A model generated the notes under the pieces. That model was not told the DNA's origin, did no database searches, and worked only from the letters and a program-made list of their open reading frames with translations. A stretch of DNA of 49,002 nucleotides from Syntrophales bacterium (GTDB taxonomy: Bacteria > Desulfobacterota > Syntrophia > Syntrophales > UBA4778). Shown here in pieces: positions 16,126-25,327 of the stretch. The DNA is taken from NCBI GenBank assembly GCA_028712885.1, contig JAQTPK010000007.1, forward strand, positions 1-49,002, given 5' to 3'. Position numbers and translations under genes: made by a program. The first letter of the stretch is position 1. Each line of letters starts with the position of its first letter.

Positions 16126-18017
16126 TAAAAAAAGAGGGTCATGTCCCGGCGGGCGTCATCTTCTCCATGTCTGAGTCAATCAGGCATCGCGGACCGGATG
16201 AAGACGGGCTTTTGCTCGGGCAGGGCATCGGCATGGGCCATCGCCGGCTCAGCATAGTGGACCTCGAAGGCGGGAAGCAGCCGATGACGAACGAGGACGG
16301 GTCGGTTTGGGTCGTTTTCAACGGGGAAATCTACAATCATGCGGAAATCCGGCCGCGTCTGGAACGGAAAGGGCATATTTACCGCACCCGCAGCGATACG
16401 GAAACCCTCATTCATCTTTACGAAGAAAAAGGATTGGACGGAGTTCATGATCTGCGCGGAATGTTCGCCTGTTCGATCTGGGATTCACCCAGGAAGAGAG
16501 TCATCCTTATCCGGGACAGGCTCGGGATCAAGCCTCTGTATTATTTCAGCCGCGGGAGCGATCTGGTGTGGGCTTCCGAGATCAAGGCGATCCTCAGTTC
16601 TGGACTCGTCAAACCGAGGCTCAGGCTGGAATCTCTCCCCGAATATCTGGCCAACGGCTATACCTCGGGCGAGAATACGCTTTTCGAAGGCGTCAAGCGG
16701 CTTCTTCCGGGCAGTGTGCTCTTGTGGGAGAACGGCCGGATCGAGGCAGGCAGCTATTGGCGTCTGCCCGGCGGATCGGGCGAAAACCGCGCCGGCGGCC
16801 GCGTCCGGGCGGATGTCGTCCGGGAATTCAGGGATCTCTTCCGGGAATCGGTGCGGGTCAGGATGATGAGCGATGTCCCTCTCGGGATGTTCCTCAGCGG
16901 AGGCATAGATTCCAGCGCGATAGCCGCCGAGATGAGGGCGATTCTGGACGGCCCGTTCAAGACCTTTTCCGTGGCTTTTGACGAACGGGAGGCCAATGAA
17001 CTGCATTACGCCAGGATGGTGTCGCGCCTGTTCGGGACCGAGCACCATGAGACGGTCGTGTCCCCGGACCGCTTCTTCGGGGCATTGCCGCATCTGGTCT
17101 GGCATGAGGATGAGCCGATAGCGTTTCCCTCCTCGGTTCCCCTGTACTTCATCTCCAAAGCCGCGTCCGAACATGTGAAGGTCGTACTTACCGGCGAGGG
17201 GAGCGACGAGCTCCTGGGAGGCTATGCGCGGTACAGAAAGACCCTTTTGAACCTTAAGGCGGGGACAGCGTACGAGAAAGCAGTTCCCGGAATGATCAGG
17301 AAACGGGTCCGCGAAGCAGTCTGCTCCCGGTCCGGAAGCTCACGTTCCTTTCACCGGCTGTCCAGATCATTTTTATGCGTCGAATCCGACCCCGAAAATA
17401 TCTTCTTCGATAATTTTTCCGTGTTTTCGAAAAGAGAGCTGCCCGGGCTTCTTTTCGAATCCGTCCGGGAGGAAATCTCAGGGGTTAATCCGTACCGGAT
17501 TCAAATGGAGCATTTCAGGGAAATCGGAGATCAGTTTCTGAACCGCATGCTTCATGCGGATATGCATACATACCTTCAGGAACTCCTGATGAAGCAGGAC
17601 CAGATGAGCATGGCCGCTTCCATCGAGAGCAGGGTGCCTTTCCTGGATCATAAGCTGGTGGAGTTCGTCGCCGGGCTGGAGCCGGGCGTAAAGATAAGGA
17701 AGGGAACGACAAAATGCCTGCTGAGGGAGGCAATGTCGGGCGTTCTGCCGGAAGAGATTATCCGCCGCAGGAAAATGGGATTTCCCGTTCCGCTGCATCG
17801 CTGGTTTCGGGACGGCGTATTTCCGCCTCTGGATGAGTTTCTGCTCGGAGAGAGAGCCGTATCAAGACAAATATTCAATATCGACTGCATCAGGCGTCTT
17901 CTCGGAGAGCATCGAAACGACGTCCGCGACCATTCGGCGCGAATCTGGTCCCTGCTGAACCTGGAGATCTGGCAGAGAATATTCCTGGACGGAGAGGAGG
18001 CGGCGGAAATTGAGTAA
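16104..18017 (+). CDS. asnB: Asparagine synthase (glutamine-hydrolysing)-type amidotransferase
   Basis: A 637-residue protein. The N-terminal class II glutaminase domain begins MCGICGIV with the catalytic Cys2 exposed after Met removal, then RHRGPDEDG and FNGEIYNH. The C-terminal synthase domain has the PP-loop FLSGGIDSSAIAAEM (~residue 270) and GEGSDELLGGYARY. It converts aspartate or a carboxylate to an amide using glutamine and ATP. In polysaccharide clusters this AsnB group probably amidates uronic-acid carboxyls rather than making free asparagine; that is inference from context. The start lies 22 bases inside the heparinase gene, and the downstream gene starts 8 bases before its stop. 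Confidence 0.92.
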   Translation: MCGICGIVKKEGHVPAGVIFSMSESIRHRGPDEDGLLLGQGIGMGHRRLSIVDLEGGKQPMTNEDGSVWVVFNGEIYNHAEIRPRLERKGHIYRTRSDTETLIHLYEEKGLDGVHDLRGMFACSIWDSPRKRVILIRDRLGIKPLYYFSRGSDLVWASEIKAILSSGLVKPRLRLESLPEYLANGYTSGENTLFEGVKRLLPGSVLLWENGRIEAGSYWRLPGGSGENRAGGRVRADVVREFRDLFRESVRVRMMSDVPLGMFLSGGIDSSAIAAEMRAILDGPFKTFSVAFDEREANELHYARMVSRLFGTEHHETVVSPDRFFGALPHLVWHEDEPIAFPSSVPLYFISKAASEHVKVVLTGEGSDELLGGYARYRKTLLNLKAGTAYEKAVPGMIRKRVREAVCSRSGSSRSFHRLSRSFLCVESDPENIFFDNFSVFSKRELPGLLFESVREEISGVNPYRIQMEHFREIGDQFLNRMLHADMHTYLQELLMKQDQMSMAASIESRVPFLDHKLVEFVAGLEPGVKIRKGTTKCLLREAMSGVLPEEIIRRRKMGFPVPLHRWFRDGVFPPLDEFLLGERAVSRQIFNIDCIRRLLGEHRNDVRDHSARIWSLLNLEIWQRIFLDGEEAAEIE

Positions 18018-19230
18018 GACGCGCCGGATATTATGGGTCAAGACGGGACCTCTGCATCCTCTCGACACGGGTGGAAAGCTCAGAACCTATAATCTGCTGA
18101 AAGAGCTGGCATCGCGCCACCGGGTAACGTTTCTCGCACTGGCGGATCAGAACGGAAGTACCGGAGGGAAAGGCCCGGCGGAAGATTACTGCAGCAGCCG
18201 CATCGAGGTTCCGTGGAAAGAGCCGCACAGCCGGGGGGGCGCCCTGTTTTTCCATCTGCTCGCCAACGTCTTCTCCTCCCTGCCGTATGCTGTTCAGAAG
18301 TACCGGTCCGCGCGGATGCGGGACGGGATAACCGGGGCCGCAGCTTCTCATGATTTCCTCGTCTGCGATTTCCTGTTCCCCGCCGTCAATATGGACGGCA
18401 ATTTGAGGATTCCGAAACTCCTGTTCCAGCATAATGTCGAATCGACCATATGGGAAAGGCGGTACAGGCTGCAGAAATCGCCGGGAGGCCGCGTCTATTT
18501 CCGGATGCAGTGGAAAAGAATGCTCCGCTTCGAGCGGGAGGCGTGCGGGATCTTCGACGGAATCGCCACCGTGTCGCCCAAGGACTCGGAGACACTCCGG
18601 GGAGGAATGCGCCTCCGGAATGTTCTGGGAGACGTTCCGGCCGGGGTGGATGCGGACTTTTTCTCCCCCCGGCCTCAACTCCGGCGCCCGCGGCAAATCG
18701 TATTCACGGGATCGATGGACTGGATGCCGAATGAAGACGCCGTGCTCTACTTCACCCGGGAGATCTACCCGCGCATCAAGGCGGTTGTGCCCGGGGCGGA
18801 GTTCACCGTGGCGGGCAGAAGGCCGTCTTCCCGCCTGAAAGCCCTGCAGAAGGCGGACCCCTCCATCAGGATTACGGGCACAGTAGAGGACATTCGACCT
18901 TACATGGCTTCTGCGTCCGTAATGGTCGTGCCGCTGAGGATTGGAGGAGGAACCCGGATCAAGATATTTGAAGGCATGGCGATGGGCGTTCCTGTCGTGT
19001 CCACATCGATCGGCGCAGAGGGGCTGCCCGTAACGCACGGCGGAAATATTTTATTAGCCGACGATCCGGGAGATTTCGCCCGGAGCACGGTTTCCGTTCT
19101 GAAAAATGAATCGCTGGCCGGGAAAATCTCATCCGATGCCCTGCGCCTTGTCCGGGCGAGGCACAGTTGGAAGGCGGTATCCCGCATTTTCGAGGACTAT
19201 ATTGCAGAAACAGCTGAAAGGTACAGGTGA
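18010..19230 (+). CDS. Glycosyltransferase, GT4 (sugar-transferase type seen in exosortase-linked EPS loci)
   Basis: A 406-residue GT-B protein starting at TTG 18010, with GGAGG ~10 bases upstream inside asnB. N-terminal GGKLRTYNLLKELA, FQHNVESTIWERR and the second-domain opening FTGSMDWMPNEDAVLYF are the hallmarks of a GT4 subgroup that I associate with PEP-CTERM/exosortase-type EPS loci. The donor-site loop IFEGMAMGVPVVSTSIGAEG follows. The recognition is by pattern and the system assignment is moderate. It is expected to be cytoplasmic, acting on the lipid-linked intermediate. No exosortase gene is present in the window. Confidence 0.87.
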   Translation: MSKTRRILWVKTGPLHPLDTGGKLRTYNLLKELASRHRVTFLALADQNGSTGGKGPAEDYCSSRIEVPWKEPHSRGGALFFHLLANVFSSLPYAVQKYRSARMRDGITGAAASHDFLVCDFLFPAVNMDGNLRIPKLLFQHNVESTIWERRYRLQKSPGGRVYFRMQWKRMLRFEREACGIFDGIATVSPKDSETLRGGMRLRNVLGDVPAGVDADFFSPRPQLRRPRQIVFTGSMDWMPNEDAVLYFTREIYPRIKAVVPGAEFTVAGRRPSSRLKALQKADPSIRITGTVEDIRPYMASASVMVVPLRIGGGTRIKIFEGMAMGVPVVSTSIGAEGLPVTHGGNILLADDPGDFARSTVSVLKNESLAGKISSDALRLVRARHSWKAVSRIFEDYIAETAERYR

Positions 19231-19234
19231 AGCC

Positions 19235-20554
19235 ATGGACATCAGCATTTTCGGCATGGGATACGTTGGAACGGTGTCGGGAGCCTGTTTTGCGAGCATG
19301 GGACACCGGGTGATCGGAGTGGATGCGAATCCCGTCAAGACGGGTTCGATTGCGAGGGGAGAGAGCCCGATTCTGGAAAAAAACCTTCCGGAATTGATTT
19401 CCGAGGGCGTCAGATCGGGAAGGCTGATGATGTCCGGCCCGGAAGAGGCCGTTTCCGGCTCTTGCATGACGTTCGTATGCGTGGGCACTCCTGGAAACGG
19501 CAACGGATCCCCCAATACGGAATACATACGCCGGGTATGCTCGGAAATAGGGGGATGCCTCAAGCACAAGAGGGACTTCCATATCGTAGTCATCAGAAGC
19601 ACGCTCCTGCCGGGCGGCACCGAGGAAATCGTCATCCCCGAACTCGAGAAATCATCGGGGAAAGAAGCCGGAGCGGATTTCGGGGTCATCTTTCATCCCG
19701 AATTCATGCGGGAAGGGAGCTCGATAACGGATTTTTTCCATCCTCCCATGACCGTGATTGCAGGACACGGAGAGAATCGGCCCGAGGCCGTTTCCGGCCT
19801 CTACAGCGGCATCGACGCCCCGCTGATCATGACCGAATACAGAGTTGCGGAAACGATAAAATTCGTCAGCAACGCCTTCCACGCCCTCAAGATCGCGTTT
19901 GCCAACGAGATCGGCTCACTATGCAAGCTTATGAACATCGACAGCCATTCCGTCATGGATCTCTTCTGCCGGGATGATAAACTCAACATTTCCAGAGCGT
20001 ATCTGAAACCCGGATTCGCTTTCGGCGGGTCCTGTCTGCCCAAGGATCTGCGCGCCTTGAATCACAGAGCGAAAACCCTGGACCTCGATCTTCCGCTGAT
20101 GCGCTCGATTCTGGATGCGAACAGGATCCATATCGAAAGAACGCTGTCGCTCATTTATCCTTACAGGGGAAGGCGGATCGGCATTCTCGGCCTGAGCTTC
20201 AAGGCCGGTACGGACGACCTGCGGGAAAGCCCGATGGTTACTCTGGTTGAGACTCTGATCGGAAAAGGGTTCAAGATATCCTTATACGACAGGAACATTT
20301 CGATTCCCATGCTGACGGGCGCCAACCGGGAATACATTTTCAGAGAGATTCCGCACATCTGTTCCATCCTCTCGCATGAGCTTGAAAAACTAGTGGAAGA
20401 TTCCGATGTTCTGGTAATAGGATACAGCGAGGAGGAACTGAGGAGGTTGATCGGGCGGTTTCGGCCGGATCAGGTAATCATCGATCTGGTCAGGTTCCTG
20501 TCGCCGGCCGATGTAAGAGGCAAAAAATTCATCTACCACGGCCTCTGCTGGTAA
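19235..20554 (+). CDS. algD: GDP-mannose 6-dehydrogenase-like (AlgD-type) nucleotide-sugar dehydrogenase
   Basis: A 439-residue NAD-dependent enzyme expected to oxidise GDP-mannose to GDP-mannuronate in two steps. The start is ATG 19235, five bases after the preceding stop. The Rossmann motif is FGMGYVGTVSGACFASMGH; the catalytic cysteine lies in FAFGGSCLPKDLRAL (~residue 267), and LGLSFKAGTDDLRESP and the C-terminal GLCW follow. The motif pattern, including KLNISR before the Cys loop and the closing GxCW, fits Pseudomonas AlgD better than UDP-glucose dehydrogenase. UDP-glucose or UDP-ManNAc dehydrogenase are the alternatives. It supplies the uronate precursor that heparinase-type and amidotransferase neighbours could act on. 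Confidence 0.85.
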   Translation: MDISIFGMGYVGTVSGACFASMGHRVIGVDANPVKTGSIARGESPILEKNLPELISEGVRSGRLMMSGPEEAVSGSCMTFVCVGTPGNGNGSPNTEYIRRVCSEIGGCLKHKRDFHIVVIRSTLLPGGTEEIVIPELEKSSGKEAGADFGVIFHPEFMREGSSITDFFHPPMTVIAGHGENRPEAVSGLYSGIDAPLIMTEYRVAETIKFVSNAFHALKIAFANEIGSLCKLMNIDSHSVMDLFCRDDKLNISRAYLKPGFAFGGSCLPKDLRALNHRAKTLDLDLPLMRSILDANRIHIERTLSLIYPYRGRRIGILGLSFKAGTDDLRESPMVTLVETLIGKGFKISLYDRNISIPMLTGANREYIFREIPHICSILSHELEKLVEDSDVLVIGYSEEELRRLIGRFRPDQVIIDLVRFLSPADVRGKKFIYHGLCW

Positions 20555-20555
20555 T

Positions 20556-21263
20556 ATGAAAACCTCTCATCCGCGCCACGGTGAATACATGGTCAATAAA
20601 GAACTGAACCTGCTGGAAGAAATCCGTCTTTTCCGGGGATTGACCCGGTCCGAACTGGACGAGGTCAGGGAGAGGATCGCAATCAAGCGTTTCAAGAAGA
20701 ATGAAACCATACTGCGGGAAGAAGATACGAACAAGTACATGTACGTCATCCTGAAGGGGCGAGTGCGGGCGGTGCAGGCGACGGAAGAGGGCAAGGAGAT
20801 CGTCCTCGGGATGCACTCCACCGGCGAGATGTTCGGAGAAATATCGCTGATCGACAAAAATACGGTGCCGGCAAGCGTCATTGCGGCTACGGATTCGCTG
20901 GTCGCGACCATTTCCCGGGAAGTCTTTGTCGAGTGGCTGCATAGCCGACCGAAAATTCTCGACAATCTTCTTGACATGCTCTGCCGGCGTTTCCGGGAGG
21001 GCATGGAGAGGATCCGGATGCTTAATATGAATAATGCATCGCAGCGGATCCAGATGCTTTTCATGAGACTTATCCGGGATTACGGCGAAAGGCAGAACGA
21101 AGGATACCTGCTGAAAATCAAGCTGACGCACAACGAGATCGCGAATATGACCGGCCTCACCAGGGAGACCGTCACGCGGATAATAAAAAGGTGGAAATCC
21201 GAGGGCATGCTGCTGATGAAAGGCGGAGCTTTTGTCGTGCGGGACGCTCTCGTCGACACATAA
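20556..21263 (+). CDS. Crp/Fnr-family transcriptional regulator
   Basis: A 235-residue regulator. The cyclic-nucleotide-binding fold covers ~residues 20-140 (LFRGLTRSELDEV opening, GEMFGEISLIDKNTVPASV phosphate-binding cassette-like turn). The Crp-type winged helix-turn-helix covers ~165-230 with LTHNEIANMTGLTRETVTR as the recognition region. There is no N-terminal cysteine cluster, so it is not an oxygen-sensing FNR; the ligand is unknown. ATG 20556 follows the dehydrogenase stop by one base; ATG 20589 is an alternative start that removes 11 residues. Position at the end of the polysaccharide locus suggests local control, and an intrinsic terminator follows. Confidence 0.88.
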   Translation: MKTSHPRHGEYMVNKELNLLEEIRLFRGLTRSELDEVRERIAIKRFKKNETILREEDTNKYMYVILKGRVRAVQATEEGKEIVLGMHSTGEMFGEISLIDKNTVPASVIAATDSLVATISREVFVEWLHSRPKILDNLLDMLCRRFREGMERIRMLNMNNASQRIQMLFMRLIRDYGERQNEGYLLKIKLTHNEIANMTGLTRETVTRIIKRWKSEGMLLMKGGAFVVRDALVDT

Positions 21264-21288
21264 GTGAAGACTCCATAATGCAGGACAG

Positions 21289-21310
21289 AGGGCCCGGCGG
21301 GGCCCTTTTT
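21289..21310 (+). terminator. Intrinsic terminator after the Crp/Fnr gene
   Basis: Seven-base-pair GC-rich stem AGGGCCC/GGGCCCT (21289-21295 with 21300-21306), loop GGCG, then a run of five T on the + strand. It ends the polysaccharide transcription unit. On the other strand the hairpin lacks a T tract, so it should not stop the convergent small gene. Confidence 0.85.
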
Positions 21311-21325
21311 CATTTCAGGAGTTTC

Positions 21326-21574
21326 TCAGCCCTGCGTCTTCCTGACGGGGCCCGTTTTATCGATCAGATCGTCATGCAGACGTCCGGGCTTTTCCGCAAA
21401 CTTTCTCCGCCACAGGGAGGCCGCCGTGATCAGGACGACTCCCGTTGCGAGCATTGCCAGCGGCTCATAAGCCGGCGATGCAGAAATATCCGGTAAAGAC
21501 CATCCGCCCATGAAAGAACCTGTCGCCGACGCACCCGCCTCCGAAAAAAGTCCTGCCGGAATCCAGCTCCACAT
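21326..21574 (-). CDS. Small protein with PEP-CTERM-like transmembrane segment, uncharacterised
   Basis: An 82-residue minus-strand gene backed by a near-ideal Shine-Dalgarno (AAAAGGAGG, five bases before ATG). Residues ~1-33 are Gly/Ser/Trp-rich and uncharged apart from acids. Residues ~36-58 read YEPLAMLATGVVLITAASLW followed by RRKF. That is the PEP-then-hydrophobic-then-basic layout of PEP-CTERM sorting signals, with YEP in place of PEP. A 23-residue charged tail follows, which ordinary PEP-CTERM proteins lack. There is no N-terminal signal peptide. It may be a single-pass inner-membrane protein or a degenerate exosortase-type substrate. It faces the end of the polysaccharide locus. Confidence 0.6.
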   Translation of the reverse strand: MWSWIPAGLFSEAGASATGSFMGGWSLPDISASPAYEPLAMLATGVVLITAASLWRRKFAEKPGRLHDDLIDKTGPVRKTQG

Positions 21575-21579
21575 AGAGG

Positions 21580-21588
21580 CCTCCTTTT
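21580..21588 (-). promoter_or_regulatory. Strong ribosome-binding site of the small PEP-CTERM-like gene
   Basis: On the minus strand the sequence is AAAAGGAGG followed by CCTCT and ATG. The full anti-SD complement with a 5-base spacer is better than that of most genes here, and it is the main reason to accept the 82-residue frame as real. Confidence 0.7.
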
Positions 21589-21762
21589 ATGTGATTCTGA
21601 AATTCTTGTACGGCATACCGCCAATGACAATCGGATTGAGGTATGATCCGGGGCATGATTCCCGCCGGACGTTTTTTCACAGGAAAGAATGAATGAGGGG
21701 CTATGTTTTTCAATCCTGAAGGTGAGCCGCAGCGGTCCTGATTCCGGATGACATGCAGGCTC

Positions 21763-21793
21763 TTGACGCTAATTGAAGTTTATTATTTATTAT
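21763..21793 (+). promoter_or_regulatory. Candidate sigma-70 promoter of pepA operon
   Basis: TTGACG at 21763-21768 matches the -35 box in five of six bases. An AT-rich stretch 21778-21796 offers TTTATT (17-base spacing) or TATTAT (19-base spacing) as -10. The region lies 36-66 bases upstream of the pepA start, in an otherwise gene-free gap. Spacing is the weak point. Confidence 0.45.
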
Positions 21794-21828
21794 GATACTT
21801 TTACCTAATATTTTCATAAGGAAGGAAG

Positions 21829-23346
21829 ATGATCATCCAGGCAAGAAGAAGTACTCCCGCCGCATATCGAGGAGATTCACTGGTACTATTCATGTTCGAG
21901 AAGGAAAAACTGACCGGGGAGGATGCGGACCTGGACAGGGCTTCGGGGGGAATGGCTGCGAGAGCGGTCAGATCCGGGGACTTTGAGGGAAAGGCGGGCC
22001 AGGTCGCCTTTCTTTACCCGGAAAAGGGGTTCGCAGCCGGCCGCATCATCCTGTCAGGACTGGGCGAAAGAAAGCGGTTCGATTCCGGCGCTTGGAGAAG
22101 GGCGCTGGCTGATACGGCGCGCAGGCTCCGCGGCACGGGCATTCGGGAGTTTGCTTTTGCCATGAATCACTGCCGGCCGGCGGATAACTTTGAAGCAATG
22201 GTCGAAGCGGCCGTAGAAGGCATCCTGCTCGGAATGTACCGCTTTACCGCGTATAAAACTGAAGACAACAGCGGCGCCGCCGCGCCGACAAAGGCCGTCC
22301 TGCTCGATCCTTCCATGGCAAGGATCCGGGAGGCGCGGAGGGCGATCGCCCGGGCGAAGGTCGTTTCGGACGCGGTGTGCCTTGCCCGGGAGCTTGCCTG
22401 CCGGCCTGCAAACGACATGACGCCCCGGAAGATGGCGGACGTCGCCCGCCGGATCGCTGCGAAGGAGGCTGTCAGGACGAGAATCCTTCATCCCGCCGGC
22501 ATGAAAAAACTCGGCATGAACGCGATCCTGTCCGTCGCCGGGGGCAGTCATGAGCCCGCGCGGCTCATTACCATGGAATACAATGGACGGGGGAAAAGCC
22601 GGGAGAAAATAGTGCTCATCGGCAAAGGGATCACCTTCGACAGCGGCGGGATATGCATCAAAAACCCGGATCGGATGGACGAAATGAAATCGGACATGTC
22701 GGGCGGCGCTGCTGTGATAGGTGCAATAAACGCTGCAGCCCGGCTGAAACTTCCGGTCAATGTGGTCGGCCTGGTTCCCGCAATGGAAAATCTGCCGGGC
22801 GGAGGCGCAAGCAGACCCGGCGACATCGTCAAATCGATGTCGGGGCGCACGATCGAGATCGTGAATACGGATGCCGAAGGAAGACTGGCGCTGGCCGACG
22901 CCCTGACATACGCGGCCCGCTTCAGGCCCGCCGCCGTTATAGATATCGCGACTCTGACCGGTGCATGCGTAGTAGCCCTGGGCGACAGGGTTGCCGGAAT
23001 GATGGGCAACGACGCGGAGCTGAAAAAAAGGATTTCCTCCGCAGCGGAGAAATCCGGCGAAAGGGTGTGGGAGCTGCCCCTCGAGGAGGAATATCTGGAA
23101 AAGCTAAAGAGCGAGTGCGCCGACATCAAGAACTCGGGAGGGCGGGAAGGGGGGGCCGTGACCGCGGCCGCTTTCCTTGGCAGATTCGCGGGTTCATATC
23201 CCTGGGTGCACCTTGACATAGCGGGACCGGCCTGGGCTGAATCGGAATACGGCTTCGTTTCAAAAGGACCCACGGGCTTCGGCGTTCTTCTCCTCGTCCG
23301 TTTCCTGAGGGATTGGGCGGAGCTGCCGCACGGAGAGCGCTCATGA
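21829..23346 (+). CDS. pepA: Leucyl aminopeptidase (M17 family)
   Basis: A 505-residue cytoplasmic di-zinc aminopeptidase that removes N-terminal residues from peptides. The C-terminal catalytic domain shows [14 protein letters not shown] (~residue 265, catalytic Lys and metal-binding Asp), [11 protein letters not shown], and the M17 signature [17 protein letters not shown] (~residue 345). Length is normal. The start ATG 21829 has an AAGGAAGG ribosome-binding site. Its stop overlaps the following ABC ATPase start (ATGA), which links peptide hydrolysis to peptide uptake in one transcript. Confidence 0.95.
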   Translation: MIIQARRSTPAAYRGDSLVLFMFEKEKLTGEDADLDRASGGMAARAVRSGDFEGKAGQVAFLYPEKGFAAGRIILSGLGERKRFDSGAWRRALADTARRLRGTGIREFAFAMNHCRPADNFEAMVEAAVEGILLGMYRFTAYKTEDNSGAAAPTKAVLLDPSMARIREARRAIARAKVVSDAVCLARELACRPANDMTPRKMADVARRIAAKEAVRTRILHPAGMKKLGMNAILSVAGGSHEPARLITMEYNGRGKSREKIVLIGKGITFDSGGICIKNPDRMDEMKSDMSGGAAVIGAINAAARLKLPVNVVGLVPAMENLPGGGASRPGDIVKSMSGRTIEIVNTDAEGRLALADALTYAARFRPAAVIDIATLTGACVVALGDRVAGMMGNDAELKKRISSAAEKSGERVWELPLEEEYLEKLKSECADIKNSGGREGGAVTAAAFLGRFAGSYPWVHLDIAGPAWAESEYGFVSKGPTGFGVLLLVRFLRDWAELPHGERS

Positions 23347-24356
23347 GCATTAACGCCGCGCAGCGGATCCTCGAAAACGAGGTCCTGCGGATAGAGAATC
23401 TGAAGACCTGGTTCGAGACGCCCAGGGGAACAGTCCGGGCTGTGGACGGCGTCGATCTCAGTCTTGAGCGCGGGAAGACGCTCGGGGTGGTCGGAGAATC
23501 GGGATGCGGCAAGACCGTCCTGGCTCTTTCCATCCTGAAACTGGTGCCGCGGCCGGCCGGCAGGATAGTGTCGGGCCGCATCCTCCTGAACGGCATGGAC
23601 CTTCTCGCCATGAGCGACGAGGAGATGCGCAGGGTTCGCGGGCGCTGCATATCGATGATCTTTCAGGAGCCCATGACGGCTTTGAATCCCGTGCTGCGGA
23701 TAGGAGAGCAGGTTTCCGAGGTGGTAAGGCTTCACCAGGGGCTTTCCCGGAAAGACGCCCTGGAGCGGACGGTGGAAATGCTCGGAAAAGTAGGGATACC
23801 GTCGCCGGAAAAGAGGGTCCGTGATTATCCCCACCAGCTGAGCGGCGGCATGCGGCAGAGGGTGATGATCGCCATGGCCCTTTCCTGCAACCCGAGCCTC
23901 CTTCTTGCCGATGAGCCGACGACGGCCCTGGATGTGACGATCCAGGCCCAGATACTTGAATTAATCAGGCGTATTCAGGAGGACACGGGGACCTCGGTTA
24001 TGATTATTACCCATGATCTCGGAGTCATATCGGAAGCGGCCCACTCCGTCGCCGTCATGTATGCGGGAAAAATCGTGGAATACGCCGCGGCGGAAATCAT
24101 CTTTTCCAGGCCGCTGCACCCCTACACGACAGGGCTGCTGAAGTCGATACCCTCGCTGGAGGAGAGGGACGAAAAGGAATACCTGGAAGCAATACCCGGC
24201 GCGGTGCCGAGCCTTTTCGAACTCCCCGCCGGGTGCAGTTATCAGGACCGGTGTCCGGAAGTTGAGCCGGCATGCCGGGTTGAGCCTCAGGAGCTGAGGG
24301 AATGTTCGCCGGGGCACTTCGTGCGCTGCTGGAAGGAGCGGGAGAGAAAGGGATGA
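23343..24356 (+). CDS. dppD: Oligo/dipeptide ABC transporter ATP-binding protein, DppD/OppD type
   Basis: A 337-residue ATPase energising peptide (or nickel/opine) import. Walker A is GESGCGKT, the ABC signature LSGGMRQR, Walker [12 protein letters not shown], followed by the switch His in MIITHDLG. The C-terminal oligo_HPY region has HPYTTGLL and a cysteine-rich [16 protein letters not shown]. In some DppD-type proteins such a Cys cluster binds an iron-sulfur cluster (family knowledge). The start at 23343 forms a 4-base overlap with pepA. No permease or binding-protein gene lies nearby. Confidence 0.92.
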   Translation: MSINAAQRILENEVLRIENLKTWFETPRGTVRAVDGVDLSLERGKTLGVVGESGCGKTVLALSILKLVPRPAGRIVSGRILLNGMDLLAMSDEEMRRVRGRCISMIFQEPMTALNPVLRIGEQVSEVVRLHQGLSRKDALERTVEMLGKVGIPSPEKRVRDYPHQLSGGMRQRVMIAMALSCNPSLLLADEPTTALDVTIQAQILELIRRIQEDTGTSVMIITHDLGVISEAAHSVAVMYAGKIVEYAAAEIIFSRPLHPYTTGLLKSIPSLEERDEKEYLEAIPGAVPSLFELPAGCSYQDRCPEVEPACRVEPQELRECSPGHFVRCWKERERKG

Positions 24357-25318
24357 ATCCGCTCCTTGCGGTCAGAAAACTGAAAAAGGATTACGTCGTG
24401 CGGGGAGGCCTTTTCTCCGGGCGGGACGGAGTCGTGCATGCCGTGGACGGCGTGGACCTCGATGTATATCCGGGCGAGACGGTCGGACTGGTGGGAGAAA
24501 GCGGATGCGGGAAAACCACCATCGGAAGGATTGCAGTGCGCCTTGAACGGCCCACAGAGGGAGAAATCCTGTTTGCCGGACGGGATGTCTTCTCCCTTTC
24601 AGGGCAGGAGCTGAAGCGGTTCCGGAGGGAAGCTCAGATCATTTTCCAGGATCCCTATTCATCTTTAAATCCCAGGAGGAGCGTGGGCGGCATACTGGGC
24701 GAGCCGTTCATCATTCATGGACTGTTCGAAAAGAAAGAGCGGGAAAAAAGGGTCCTCGCTCTCATGGACAAGGTGGGCCTTACGGCGGAACATATGAACC
24801 GCTATCCGCACGAGTTCAGCGGCGGCCAGCGGCAGAGGATAGGGATAGCAAGGGCCATTGCCCTGCAGCCGAAGCTGATCATAGCCGACGAGCCGGTCTC
24901 GGCGCTCGATGTGTCCATTCAGGCCCAGATTTTGAATCTGATGAAGGATCTCCAGAAGGAATTTCGCCTTACGTACCTTTTCATCAGCCACGACCTGAGC
25001 GTAGTGAGGCACATGAGCGACCGTATTGCAGTCATGTATCTCGGCAGGATCGTGGAAGCGGGGGACAGAAAAGACCTGTTCGACAGCCCCGCCCATCCGT
25101 ACACCAGGGCGCTGCTTTCCGCCGTGCCCGTCCCGGGGAAGGGCAACGGACGGAAGAGAATCCTTCTGAACGGCGATCTTCCGAGCGCGATGTCGCCGCC
25201 GGAGGGCTGTCCCTTTCATCCGCGCTGCCCGGAAAAGACCTCATACTGCGAGAAAGAAGCCCCGGTCCTGAAGCGGAAAGAGGGCCAAAACCATCTTGTC
25301 TCATGCCACTATCATTAA
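24353..25318 (+). CDS. dppF: Oligo/dipeptide ABC transporter ATP-binding protein, DppF/OppF type
   Basis: A 321-residue partner ATPase of the preceding protein. Walker A GESGCGKT, signature FSGGQRQR, Walker [12 protein letters not shown], the [15 protein letters not shown]-loop segment of DppF, and a C-terminal HPYTRALL with [15 protein letters not shown]. Start ATG 24353 overlaps the dppD stop by 4 bases; a longer upstream frame would lie inside dppD and is not needed. The two ATPases should form the heterodimer of one importer whose membrane and binding subunits must be encoded elsewhere. Confidence 0.92.
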   Translation: MNPLLAVRKLKKDYVVRGGLFSGRDGVVHAVDGVDLDVYPGETVGLVGESGCGKTTIGRIAVRLERPTEGEILFAGRDVFSLSGQELKRFRREAQIIFQDPYSSLNPRRSVGGILGEPFIIHGLFEKKEREKRVLALMDKVGLTAEHMNRYPHEFSGGQRQRIGIARAIALQPKLIIADEPVSALDVSIQAQILNLMKDLQKEFRLTYLFISHDLSVVRHMSDRIAVMYLGRIVEAGDRKDLFDSPAHPYTRALLSAVPVPGKGNGRKRILLNGDLPSAMSPPEGCPFHPRCPEKTSYCEKEAPVLKRKEGQNHLVSCHYH

Positions 25319-25327
25319 CAGGAATCG

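Noticed and set aside
1-21263. Exosortase (XrtA-type) gene in the polysaccharide locus
   Set aside because: No protein here shows the exosortase Cys/Arg/His-bearing helices; only the surrounding gene types hint at such a system.
21465-21713. Overlapping minus-strand frame in the pepA upstream gap
   Set aside because: It shares bases with the 82-residue gene in another frame, lacks a ribosome-binding site and shows no recognisable composition.
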